Assembly: GCA_003864495.1 (NCBI GenBank)
Contig: ML133414.1
Span: forward strand, 24,495 to 88,494
Source of the DNA: Nemopilema nomurai
Taxonomy: Eukaryota > Cnidaria > Scyphozoa > Rhizostomeae > Rhizostomatidae
DNA length: 64,000 bases
Direction of reading: 5' to 3'
A program made the translations under genes and the position numbers. The notes under the pieces were generated by a model. It made no database searches, was not told the DNA's origin, and worked only from the letters and a program-made list of their open reading frames with translations. This document shows positions 42,101 to 58,857 of the stretch, in pieces. Each line of letters starts with the position of its first letter. The stretch's first letter is position 1.

Positions 42101-45100
42101 AGGAGCGTTAACGTCAGCTGGGGAAGGATTCCGTACGAATACACCAATGGGATCATCCTGCAATACTTGGTGACGTACAAAGAGACGGAGGGCTATGCAA
42201 GATGGCTGGATGTCTATTCAACCAAGCTAAGTGTCCTTGTAGCTGGGTTAGAGGAGCACTTCCACTACACGATAAGGGTGGCGGGAGTGACGGTGAAAGG
42301 AAGCGGTGCTCTATCGCCGCGCATCTACGTGAAAACAAAACAAGATGGTAAGGCAGTCTGTGTTGCTATTGACAATCTTATTGCATTGCCATGTGCTTAA
42401 GTCTTCTATTGGGTGTGAAACACTATGGAGTGATTTTGTGGCATATTTAATTACAGTCACTTAAGGTTTAAACGATCATTCTAGCTAAAAGCGGCAAAGC
42501 CTATTTTGAAGGAATGAGAATAATCGCCCTGTATTTCGAAACTTCAATATCACGCCATTATTGCATTAAAGTCTCATTATATTTAAAGCAAGTTATAATA
42601 AAGAGAAAATAAATGTGGAAGTTACTCTAAGCAGCTTACAAAAACGTTAGTGGATTAAAGTAACTTCGATTGAAATTAGATTAATAGGAAAGTTGAATTA
42701 TGAAATGAGATGGCTCATCTCAAGTCAGCCTCCGTTTCATTTAAGTGTCGAGCACACCAGTCGAGGCTATACAAGCAACAAATACCAGTGCCAATTCGCT
42801 ACTTGTTTCCTGGCAACAAATACCGTACCGACACAGAAATGGCGACATCCTTGGATACCGAGTTGGGTACAAAGCAAATGACACGGCGGAATGGAAATAC
42901 ACGACAACAGATCGGCAGCATATGCATATTGAGATCCATGGACTAAACAATTACACATGGTATGAAATCAGAGTGGCCGGAATCACAAAAATAGGAGTGG
43001 GGAAATTCAACACCCCCGTTCTTGGGATTACTGGTGAGAATGGTGAGTTGCAGTGGAGGGGTCATTCGGGGGTGTGAGGGGCCTAGTTTTCTCTTATTGG
43101 TGAAAGCCGAACAATTTGGTTGAAAATAAATCTACGTGAATGAAGAGCAACAATTTATGTGGATTAGTATTGAATATTCTCCATGCCTTGACAGAAATCA
43201 CTAAAAAGCTTGCATAATTTCGAGAAAGCTTGACAACTTCTGAAAGAGAATTATGTAACAACTGGTATTTCTTAAAGAAGGTGTAAGTGCAGCGCAATTC
43301 GCGATTACGAGAGAAACGTACGAGAGCCTATCCAAAAACCAGATTGAATTTTGCTCTACTATAAAGTATAGCTTGCAAATTGCATGTAAAATTCTCCGTT
43401 TGGGTATCCTACCCATTCTCGTACACTTAAATAAAAGAATTCTTACCATTTATATGTTTCTAGTTCCTTCAGCACCACCATCATCCTTTACCGGAAGAAA
43501 TTCAACATCAAGAAGCATTGTGTTTTTCTGGGATCCAATTCCTTTAAAACACAGAAATGGAATTATAACGGGTTTCCGGGTCATGTATAGAGAGGACGGG
43601 GCAAACGACTGGGAGGAGACCGTGTTCAGCAGCGAATCAAGTAATGGTTCTGTTTACGGCCTGAAGATATTTCAACCCTACATCTTTAGGATTGCCGGGA
43701 TGACAAGTCAAGGAACTGGTGTCTACAGCAACCCAATCAGAGTCTGGACTGATGAGGACTGTAAGTAGGCTACAAGTCAAGTACTATAAGAATATTAGCT
43801 TACTTGTCTCACCCGATGGTTCGCACACATCTAATTAGGCAGATCTACACGTCTAAGCTTATCTGAACTGGAATCATGCTGCCATTCATGCACCATTATA
43901 CTCAGAACTTTCGAAATCAATAACTAATAGCATTTTAACCCCACCATTTCCCCTCCTAGGCTTTTCTTTTTATCCAGTGTCAGGATTTTATCCGACGTTT
44001 CCAGTTATGTCAAAGAATTGTATAATCCTTTAACATTGTAAAAACTTCTCGCCTTTAAGCGTCTATCTAACTCATATGCTTCACATTAAGTGTCTAGCGA
44101 ACAATATCAATTGTACTAGAACAACTACTACTGTTTCATAGGAAGAAATTAATAAAACCTTTTGAAATGAAACTCGTGTACAGGCCAAAATCCCATAAGC
44201 ACCAAGGTTCATCCCATAGACACCCCAGCCTAATAGTCCCCTCCCTATTTACATCTATTTACACACACGCCCATTCGCTCTTCCATCTACAGCTCCCGAA
44301 GGCTATCCAATGAAGATCTCCGGCAATGTTAGCTCCTCCACTGCGGTTTTCTTAACGTGGAACAGCGAACAATCCAACGACACTAATGGCATTGTAAGTT
44401 TGAGCCAATTACTTCATCTTATTATGATCATTATCTGAAGCTGTTTAATCCACATAGAAAAACAGCAGACGGTCTGTAGATAGTCTTTATAGAGCTAATG
44501 ATGTAATTTCTAAGATCTTGTAATATGATCAACGAAAGTCAGTTTGATTCTTTCAAATTGCACTTGCTCTGTTCTTCTTCCGTTCTTCTGTTTTTAACGT
44601 GCTCTTCTTCTGTTCTTCTGTTTTCAACGTGTTCTTCTTCTGATTATTTGTTTTCAACGTGTTCTTCTTCCGTTCTTCTGTTTTTAACGTGCTCTTCTTC
44701 TGTTCTTCTGTTTTCAACGTGTTCTTCTTCTGTTTATTTGTTTTCAACGTGTTCTTCTTCCGTTCTTCTGTTTTTAACGTGCTCTTCTTCTGTTCTTCTG
44801 TTTTCAACGTGTTCTTCTTCTGTTTATTTGTTTTCAACGTGTTCTTCTTCCGTTCTTCTGTTTTTAACGTGCTCTTCTTCTGTTCTTCTGTTTTCAACGT
44901 GTTCTTCTTCTGTTTATCTGTTTTCAACGTGTTCTTCTCCACAGTTCGCCTGGGGTTGAGGGATCCCTTCTTGTTCCTCCAGACAATGATGACGAATCAT
45001 TCTTTTCTAGGCATCTTTATGTCTTCAAAGCATGTGAAAATAATGCACATTTCCAATCCACATCTTTAAACCTAACTTTAGCACAATTAAATGTCTGCAA

Positions 45101-48100
45101 GCCATCCCTTTCACGCTGCCGAATTTAACTCCCACAGTTTACATTCAATAGAAGCCGGCTCATGTTGCACGTATTTCTTTCAGATACTAGCATACTATGT
45201 GTTCTATCAAGTGATCAAATGTCCCGTGGATAGGCCTCCGTGGTGTTTAGAGTCTCAAGTAGCAAAGATAAAGACTAGAAACAACAACACTCACTTCCTA
45301 CTTACTGGACTGAAAAAGTTCATCGAATATGACGTTTGGATACGGGTGCTTAATAAGATTGGAACAGGCCCTCCTTCACCGCGGCTCCGAATCAGGACAG
45401 CTGAGGACAGTAAGTGACGCTTGAATGACGTAGTTATGCTTTGAGTGGAAGAACCCGAACGCTGAGAGCTTCATTCCGGGCCCCTATAAATAAGAAAGAG
45501 AACATTCTCCAAAACAGACGGTGTGTGCGTGCGTTCTGCTTCAAGCGGGAGAAGATCAAATAAACGGCACTTCAAATTTCACAATCTTTAATGGAAACTC
45601 AAATAAATAAGTAGTGAAGTATTGATTATAAAGGAGCTCAAAAAAGCGGGCTTGCACAAAAGAAAGAGGTCAAAACTCGCGCCACACAATAACCGAATCA
45701 TCAAAACTTTCATATAATTTGAAAAAATTTATTTTGATACAAAAAAGCATGCGATTGAGTTTAGCAGCTTGTCCAAAATCTAAAACTGAAAATTATAATT
45801 GTTTTTTAAAAAACACCTTGATTCAACAATTGCCCCTTTATTTTTATATTAGATTATAAATTATTAACTCTAAACATAAGCAAATGGATGTTTCAATGAT
45901 AGGATTGCGAATAACCTTTTGTAGTTATTTAAAGGATCCGCCTAATAATGGGAAAATTAATTCGCATTTCAGTTCCTGTAGAACCACCGCCGTTGCTAGA
46001 ATCATTCTCACGTGACATGAACAGCATTTCTCTTTATTGGGACCCGATTAAAGAATCCGCGAGACAAGGCGTCCTTGTGGGGTACCGAATATTCTATCGA
46101 CGTCAAGACAAGGAGATACTCAGGACCCACAGGGTTGTGCGAGCAGCGGGTAGTTACCACAGCAACAGCACCGTGGAAGGACTGTTGGCTGGGGAGTCGT
46201 ACATAGATGTGAAAGGCAACACCACCACGGGGGTTATTACCAACCTCGAGCCTTATAGATGGTACATTGTACGAGTGGCAGGAATGACAGTTAATGGAAT
46301 AGGGCCTGTGTCTGTCATTAATGCATCCTGCGGACAAAGCCGTAAGTTTAGACGTAGATCACGTTTCAGTTGTTTTCTATAAAGTTATTAAGGGTATCAT
46401 CTCCTGAGGAGCACGCTTCGGAAGGATATATGTTTTTCACGCATCGGTGCTATTAGTACTTTTATCTAGCATTTTTCACAACTCTTTCACTGGTGCAATA
46501 TTCTGAACCTACTGTTTGAGAAGCCAGTCAAAGGAAACAACTTCATATTTGAAACTTAAATCAGTTGCCTTCCTTTCTGCGTGGCAGCATAAAGTACGTA
46601 CAACTATACACGATTTGATGCTACCTCGCGTCTCCAATTGTTCTACGCTGCGTTTTATAGCTATTCTCAACTTAAAATACTAGAAACTATTACCTGAAAT
46701 AACTATTGATTCACTAAAATTGCAAATTCACTTGCAGTTGCAATCGCAGCTCCGCGACTTGACATCCAGGACAAATATTCCTACACCGAAATTTCCATTA
46801 GGTGGACAAGTATTGCATCATTCAATCTGACAAGAGGAACGGTCCTGGAATACAACATTCGATTTTGGCCATTTGAATCTGAAATGAATCTGGTCTATGA
46901 GCCAAAAGTCACTTCGCTAACGATCAAAGCACCAATGACGTCAGCAAAGTTGAGTGGCCTAAAGCCGTTCACCAAATACGCAATCCAACTGGCTGCAGTA
47001 ACACAGACTGGCATCGGAGTATACACAGACATGCATTATGGAGGTACGAAAATATTCTCATCAAACTGCTCCCATAAGAGATTCATAGCAACACTTAAAC
47101 ATTAGTAACTTACCACCTCTTTCAATGAAAAACGGCTCAGTTTTCCATCAAAGGTTTTCCATATCCGGATCAGAAATTTACTAAGACTCGGAGAAGGGAT
47201 GTAGCTTTAAATTTGCGCTGCTCCGGATTAATGTAATTGACCAGATGTACAGCTAAATAGCAAAGACTGCACTTTTAATGAAAAATCTTATTTCAGAAAC
47301 ATGTAGATGTGAGAAGAAAATTCACATTGTCAAAAGAATTCTGGCACCATTGATAACGAAGGACAAAAACGACAAATTTTCATCACTGTTAGACGAGGCA
47401 ATCAAAGAATGCTGCTCGACTTGTTCTTCGGTAACGACGGAAACGGAGTGGGAAATTGACTCCCATGGGGAAGGAGCTCTCTCTGCGGAAGACATTTTCG
47501 ATGAGCTGCAGCATGGGAAGGAGGTTTACGCTCCGCAGCTTCAAGCCATCCATACATGGTCGCATTTGGACCCAGCCAACGGCATTGGGAAGTTCGTGCC
47601 AGTTATCCGGTCACCGGGAGTCGTTGTTATTGTCAAAAGAACAGATGCAGTTGAAAGAGCCAACGAAGGAGCGAAAATTCTGATCAGAGGCCTAACCAGG
47701 GCATATCCTGTCTGCATTCTGGCGTTTCTCATTCTCATTCTCTTTGGCCATTACTATTGGCTAATAGTGAGTACTAGAAATAGTTCGGTGCCCGGTTTTT
47801 ACACCTGAATACCTGCGCAGGCGATTGCACATTTTAACTAGAATTAATACAGATTTACTTTCAGGCCTGTTTTACTTAACGCAAGTCATTCTATTTGATA
47901 AGTATCAGCAATACACGTCTTCCCCACAAATGCTTCCGGAACAATGAGATGTTTTAGGACATATTCATTTCCGGACTGATAGCAGCAGACCTCTGAATAT
48001 AACCAGTGCTCTAGGGGGAATCTAGGTGGATGGGGGTCTTTGGGTTGGATTTGGGGTAAGTTATTTGAACTTTTTCGATTTCTACACACTTGATTTCATT

Positions 48101-51100
48101 GGGTCTTGATTGACAATGAAAACGGCGGTTCCAAGGCAGAATGGGCGTTGGCTTTGAGTTGCTGCATGTGAAGTTACGAGATTTTGATTTCAGGAAAAAG
48201 GCACAAAAGAAAGTGATTTTGCTGATGGCTTTTTCCGTGGCTGTTACCGGGCAGTTTGGTTTGCGTTTCAAAGCCAATCAACTGTTGGGTGAGAAATAAA
48301 TATTTTTGGATAGTTTCTACTTAAATTACTTCAACTATCAATGACGTTGCATGTTTCGAATGCTAATATGCCTTGTTAATCGATTCTTGTTGGGTTTCAC
48401 AAAACAGTTTTAGAATATATTTACCAAAGATTGTAAGTAAACTTTCTAGGCAAAACCATCTAAAGATTAGGCCAAGGTAAAAATTTGAAGGAAGCGAAGG
48501 TTTGATTCGATTTTACTCTAGTTACATTCAGTCTTTGTCTTGCTTGCTACAGGTATGGTGATATTCTTCCATCTACATTCATGGGTCGAATAGGAACGGT
48601 CGTATCGATCATTTTTGGCCTAATATGGAGAATTCTGCTGATAGCATCGATAACAGTGGCTGCTCTGCAAAAAATGGCAGATGACCGAGGCATTCTTACA
48701 TTTGCCGGCAAAAAGGTTAATAGCAAAACACGATTACAACTGCCTGCACAAATCAACTTATTGGCCAAATAGTCACCTTCTACTCCAACGATTGCTACCA
48801 TTAAGTTCATTACAATGCCTGCCAAAATTGTTTACAATGCCAGTAATGATTTTGTTGAAACACTAATGATTTTGCGTTCTTCAATCTCCCTACAAACAGC
48901 CAAACAAAGGAGAGAATATTGATAATTGGAGATAAATTTCGAGGATATTTGGCAGGCATTGTACTTAACCTTAATTGTACTGGAATCGTACCTTGTTTAG
49001 TGATCTATTTTCTTGACTAGAGAGATTTAAGGTGGTTTTGATTTAAGAATTTCATTCGATTGTGCTGCTATCATTTACCATCTGCTATCAGGGGGGAGCT
49101 CTCAGTTTTCCGATACAATCAAAGTATGTCATTGCAAACAATTCTTCACTTGCTACAGGGTCTTCCAATATGGTAAGGACATGCGCAGTGTTACTTGCTT
49201 TGTTTATTTTAGGTTAGCGTCACCAACGGGACGTTTCAGTTTGCGTTCAAGAAAGGAGCAACGATATCGCACGGTAGGAGCCACTCGGTCGTTTAAGGGC
49301 CTGGCCATAATCAACCTTTGACGTGATTCATGCTGACGTCAGAACGTCAAGTAAATCAAATATTGTCAATTTTGAGGACATGAATCAACCGTCTCCAAAT
49401 CCAAGTCTAAGAGTGTTTACGAGAAGTATCGCCTTATACCAATCCTGACTTCTAGATGTTGTTAGAAGGTGATAAATGCATAAACGCAGCTTAAGTTACA
49501 ATGCCTGCCAAAATGGTTGGAACACTTACGACAATTCTTCGACTCGCGTTCATTCATTCAAGCATTAACTTTGAAAATGAAGAATCAAAGTGATGTTTTT
49601 TACAGAACTATAGTTCGTTGCTTTTCTTTCTAGTTTTCGGCTACAAAGAGTACAGGATGGCCGTGGAGAAAGTTTTAGATGGCAGTGTGGACATGGCAAT
49701 AGTTGAGGGGCTGTCAATAATAGGGAATTACAGCATAATGAACAGTGACAAGCTGATCATAAAGGACATAGTGGATGATAAGCAGTTCTATGGAGTTGTT
49801 TTCAGTGGAAAGGCGGAGAGACTGGCAACATGTGCAAACATATACATGAGAAGCAACAAGAAGGAGATTGATCGCCAAATGCAGATAAATTTTCACAGGC
49901 TATGGAAGGTAGGTGTGGGTTAGCAACAATTATTGTAGTATAAATAGCTCATGATTATAGTATGGGGCAATATTTTGCATACATTAACGGGAGGCACCGC
50001 ATATATTAACAGGAGGCCAGGAGGCACCGCATAAATTAACGGGTGGCACCGCATAAATCCAACAAAAACCGCACAAATTTACGGAAGGTGCCATAAGATA
50101 GGAAAAGCACATGCAATGGCATTAGGGGAGTGAGGAGGGGGAAGCTGAAACAAAACTTACTTCAATTTCCCTTTCTAAAATTTTTCTTGAATATTAAAAT
50201 TCTCTCGTGAAGGTACAATATTTTTACAAAATGGAAAGGTCATATTTGCTTATGTGTAGTTGCAAAAGGCACTCTTGTTTCAACAGGCATTGAAGAGTGG
50301 GGCAGAGAATGAAAGAGTTCCTTGTCTCCTGAATACAGATTCGACAGTCTTTCGAGTCGCAATAATTGTGCTACCTGGTCTCTTGGCCTTCGCTGCAATC
50401 TGCTCCCTTATTTATGAATGGCGGCGGAGGAAGAAACTGCTCATGAGTGAGTCAACTACTGGCATTTCCCATTTTCTCATTTCTCAAAATTTTGAATTAG
50501 AATGAGTTAATAATGAATTCAACAACGCGGTTTCTATCTTTTAAGAAAAGAGACAAGTCAAAAAGCCATCTAAAGAAAGACCATCCTTGCCCACCCTTCT
50601 TTTTAATAAACCCGTCACCCTCCAAGTTTACATGACAAGTAACAGTGAAATACCCAAATATTAGTGGTAGAAGATTTAGCTAGTGAGAAGGCCAATTAAA
50701 TCTCCGTGTAATAAATGAAGTGGAGTGGATGTTGACTAATCAATGCAGCGAAACCTAGCGCAATAAATACTTTTTTCTTTGCAGGAATTGGCCCACTGAT
50801 GACAACCAAAGCCAACGAGGGAGATGACGAGCTCATGAAAAAAGTCGAACAGTTCATCGAAAGTATTTACGAAACGGCAGAAGAACTTGAGCTGAAACAT
50901 GCAAAGGAGATAATTGAGCTTTCGAGGAAGAACTACGCCGTTAACATAGTACCAGACGTGATCGCCTTGTTTGGCGACGCCGATTACGTGGACCGTAAGC
51001 GCAACCGCAGGCAGTCAATAGATGACTGCAATGAATGGGCAGCATTGCCTCGTTCTCAGGCGGACCATGAGGATGAAGGTGACGTAGCAGTAACAAAAAA

Positions 51101-51155
51101 AGGCACTGGGAGAATAGAAAGTCACAGAGGCAAGCGGAATGCAATAATCAGCTGA
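33188..51155 (+). CDS. PA14-FN3 glutamate-receptor-like potassium channel, multi-exon
   Basis: Predicted plasma-membrane receptor channel. The 23 exons are 33188-33292, 33728-33939, 34682-34792, 36831-37000, 38907-39174, 39535-39710, 40122-40421, 40808-41107, 41340-41639, 42054-42347, 42746-43042, 43464-43760, 44293-44393, 45184-45409, 45973-46341, 46738-47043, 47297-47766, 48194-48288, 48553-48715, 49213-49273, 49634-49908, 50287-50446 and 50785-51155. They total 5427 bases (1808 residues) and keep phase throughout. Order: putative signal peptide 1-35, PA14 about 36-200 and 200-347, nine FN3 348-1277, bilobed ligand-binding-like S1 1278-1412, M1 about 1413-1434, pore helix and filter TVGYGD at 1464-1469, M2 about 1482-1504, S2 1521-1632, M3 about 1656-1676, cytoplasmic tail with RRQS at 1760-1763. 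The topology is that of ionotropic glutamate receptors, but the filter is a potassium channel's, as in bacterial GluR0 and rotifer AvGluR1. Exon 1 is the least certain (weak GTATCT donor). One FN3 exon uses a GC donor (41108). Confidence 0.88.
36431..36556. repeat. Degenerate tandem repeat of a ~20-bp CCCTGACTCAT-type unit
   Basis: About six diverged copies of a CCCTGACTCAT(T/A)ATCTT-like unit lie in the intron between the first and second PA14 regions. Spacing varies from about 18 to 25 bases. No coding role is evident. Confidence 0.65.
37239..37272. repeat. Perfect 12-bp inverted repeat with 10-bp loop
   Basis: TTCACCCAACAT at 37239-37250 faces ATGTTGGGTGAA at 37261-37272. Related pieces (CCAACATTTCA near 37360, AATGTTGGGTAAAATG near 37556) lie nearby, suggesting a palindrome-rich, decayed repeat in this intron. 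Confidence 0.6.
38231..38520 (-). mobile_element. tRNA-containing SINE-like retroposon, copy A
   Basis: The insertion is flanked by an 11-base target-site duplication, TATTTAACTCA, at 38220-38230 and 38521-38531. On the minus strand at 38333-38262 lies a tRNA-like sequence with 7-bp acceptor pairing (GACCTGA with TCGGGTC), a box A (AACTCAGCAGTAGAGC) and a box B (GCTCGAGTCCCA). The rest matches copy B at 53636-54067 closely. The tRNA-like part is near the 3' end when read in its own direction, not at the 5' end as in ordinary SINEs. There is no poly(A) tail. It sits in the intron before the second PA14 domain. Confidence 0.82.
40122..47043 (+). other. Array of nine fibronectin type III domains in the channel ectodomain
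   Basis: Eight FN3 domains occupy one exon each (294-369 bases) and the seventh is split between 44293-44393 and 45184-45409. All outer boundaries are phase 1, so modules can be added or lost without breaking frame. The hallmarks repeat: a start like VP(S/T)APPS, a core Trp in WGP(I/V) or WDPI, RNGII-like and GYRV-like strands, then Y-x-I-R-V-A-G-M-T-x-x-G-x-G. The first FN3 (40122-40421) has a degenerate C-terminal half. The eighth (45973-46341) carries about 24 extra residues with possible N-glycosylation sites. FN3 arrays of this type normally mediate adhesion or act as spacers. Confidence 0.9.
44581..44940. repeat. Higher-order minisatellite: four 90-bp units, each of three 30-bp monomers
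   Basis: Exactly 360 bases consist of 12 monomers of 30 bases following the model (T/C)GTTCTTCTGTTTTCAACG then TG(T/C)TCTTCTTC. Three monomer types (cgttcttctg..., tgttcttctg..., tg(t/a)ttatttg...) recur in the same ABC order four times. It lies in the intron that splits the seventh FN3 domain. Because 30 is a multiple of three, it makes long spurious open frames on both strands. Confidence 0.95.
48802..48969. mobile_element. Small foldback (MITE-like) element
   Basis: A perfect 16-base inverted repeat, TACAATGCCTGCCAAA, lies at 48811-48826 and, inverted, at 48948-48963. TTAAG is found just outside both arms (reading CTTAA on the right), so the arms may extend further. The interior has no coding pattern. 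It lies in the intron after the filter exon. A third single arm is at 49491-49520. Confidence 0.6.
49491..49520. repeat. Solo arm related to the foldback element
   Basis: TTAAGTTACAATGCCTGCC followed by AAAATGG repeats the arm found at 48802-48826 and (inverted) 48946-48969. It lies in the next intron of the channel gene. It may be a truncated copy. Confidence 0.6.
49977..50095. repeat. Degenerate 22-bp tandem repeat
   Basis: Four to five copies of a GCATAAATTAACGGGAGGCACC-like unit, with one copy carrying an extra AGGAGGCC block. It lies in the intron after the S2-lobe exon and has no coding role. Confidence 0.75.
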
Positions 51156-52568
51156 TAGACGCGCCAAAACAAAGCCAGTCAAATGAAATAAAAGTTGTGA
51201 CCCAAAGACTATTAATCGCAAAAGGCAAATATTAAATCAGACATTATAATGTAAAATAGATATATCAAAGCAAGAGTGTTTAATTCATGAATGTAAGGGT
51301 GCAAGGAGCTTCACGACTTAGCAGACTCAAAGCTGCTTACAGATAGAATGACCTTCCCTACTATTTCACAGCCTCGGAACTGGAAGTGAATCATATGCAG
51401 AGTTAATTGAGGGCCGTGCGTTGCAATGCAGGATAATACTTTTTGTCATATGAAAATAATGGAAAGTTAAGAAAGAGAATCAGTAACTGTTTTGACGCAG
51501 TAGGTTAAACTGTGCCACCAAAATACGCTTTTAAGAAACACATCAAAAAAGTGTTTACAACAAGAACTGATGTAGAGAATGCCTTGAAAACAGAAAGTTG
51601 AGAAAATAGACCAGCATAACAAACATTGGCAGCATTCGACAAACTGTCATAGTTGGCAGCCGATGATCGGAATCAGACACAAACAATAGGCAAGATTACA
51701 TCAAAAAGTGCAATATGATCATTTGAAATGGATCACTTTCATCGGAAACTGTTTATGGCTGAGAACTCGCATACTTTTTTTGGCTGCAAAATGACTGAGC
51801 ACCCAGTTATAGATATAAAAATAAACCGTAAAGCGGCAAGAGCAATCACGAACAGAAAGGTAATCAAAAAAGACGTAGGCAAGCCATCTGCGGTGAAAAT
51901 GGCTTTGTACAACAGCATTGGTTTAATGAATGATTCATTTAATGCGTTTACTTTTTGGCAGTTTATGTGATCGACTCACTTACCTGAACCAGCGGCAACA
52001 CTTCGTCTTTAACTAGAACTGGATGCACCCATCTCTATTGATCTGCATGATGTGATACACTTCTGGAGCAGAGCTGGACATACTTTGGCGTTCCTCAAAT
52101 GTTTCACACCGAAAGGTCATTCCGAAAAGTAAAGAGGTCCATGCGTAATGGCACAAACTGTGCCTTGACGCTAAGTTCTGCTTTCCAGTTTCGCAAACAA
52201 ACATTGCAACTAGAATATAAACTGTAAGTCTATTTGAGAAGCATGCAGAGATGTGTCAGGGGAAAGAAATCGCACCTTAGCTTCTGTAGCATGCAGTAAT
52301 GCAGATTTGTCACGAGACGTGAAACATTGGCTTCAGCTAAGATGAATTTTAATGGACTTGTTAAATCTATTCGTTGCTTTCCTAAAGCAAATTAAATAAA
52401 TATCAAATGACATGATATTGTCTCCAAATAAAAATGATATTGACTTGTGGCTACCACTAGAAACATTAAAATTGTATTAAGATTATTGTCACTGTTGAAT
52501 TGATTCCACTTCTAAAATTAAATACTAAACTCAAAAATTTCCCAGGTTAGTCCCTTATTATCACGTCT
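51156..52568. other. Intergenic between convergent channel and regucalcin genes
   Basis: The two genes end facing each other here. Apart from the polyadenylation signal for the channel gene, I see only AT-rich sequence. An 80-codon open frame at 51728-51970 has no splice context, family resemblance or repeat similarity that I can identify. Confidence 0.5.
51187..51192 (+). promoter_or_regulatory. Polyadenylation signal AATAAA for the channel gene
   Basis: A canonical AATAAA lies about 30 bases after the channel stop codon (TGA, 51153-51155), followed by GT-rich sequence (AGTTGTGA). This would give a very short 3' UTR. Other signals may exist further downstream. Confidence 0.55.

Positions 52569-58857
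<6,289 letters not shown>

Larger units (their letters stand above)
47297..50446 (+). other. Glutamate-receptor-like lobes with potassium-channel pore (six exons)
   Basis: Exon 47297-47766 encodes the S1-like lobe, ending FVPVIRSPGVVVIVKRTD before M1 (YPVCILAFLILILFGHYYW). Exon 48194-48288 encodes the linker and pore helix (GCYRAVWFAFQSQSTVG). Exon 48553-48715 encodes YGDILPSTFMGR and M2 (IIFGLIWRILLIASITVAAL). Exons 49213-49273 and 49634-49908 encode the S2-like lobe, with YKEYRMAVEKVLDGSVDMAI, FYGVVFSGKAERL and YMRSNKKEI. Exon 50287-50446 encodes M3 (VAIIVLPGLLAFAAICSLIY) and a basic stop-transfer run (EWRRRKKLL). The canonical animal SYTANLAAF gating motif is replaced by LLIASITVAAL. No obvious Arg-Glu ligand motif is seen in S1, so the ligand is unknown. 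Confidence 0.87.

Noticed and set aside
44581..44940. Possible CRISPR-like regular array
   Set aside because: Repeats are contiguous without unique spacers, and the genome is animal; it is a minisatellite.
44525..45069. Open frames of 129-144 codons on both strands with repeated Ser/Cys/Phe or Lys/Thr/Leu peptides
   Set aside because: They are produced by the 30-bp minisatellite, whose unit length is a multiple of three. The region is an intron of the channel gene.
51728..51970. 80-codon open frame between the convergent genes
   Set aside because: No splice context, no recognisable domain, and composition like surrounding non-coding DNA.
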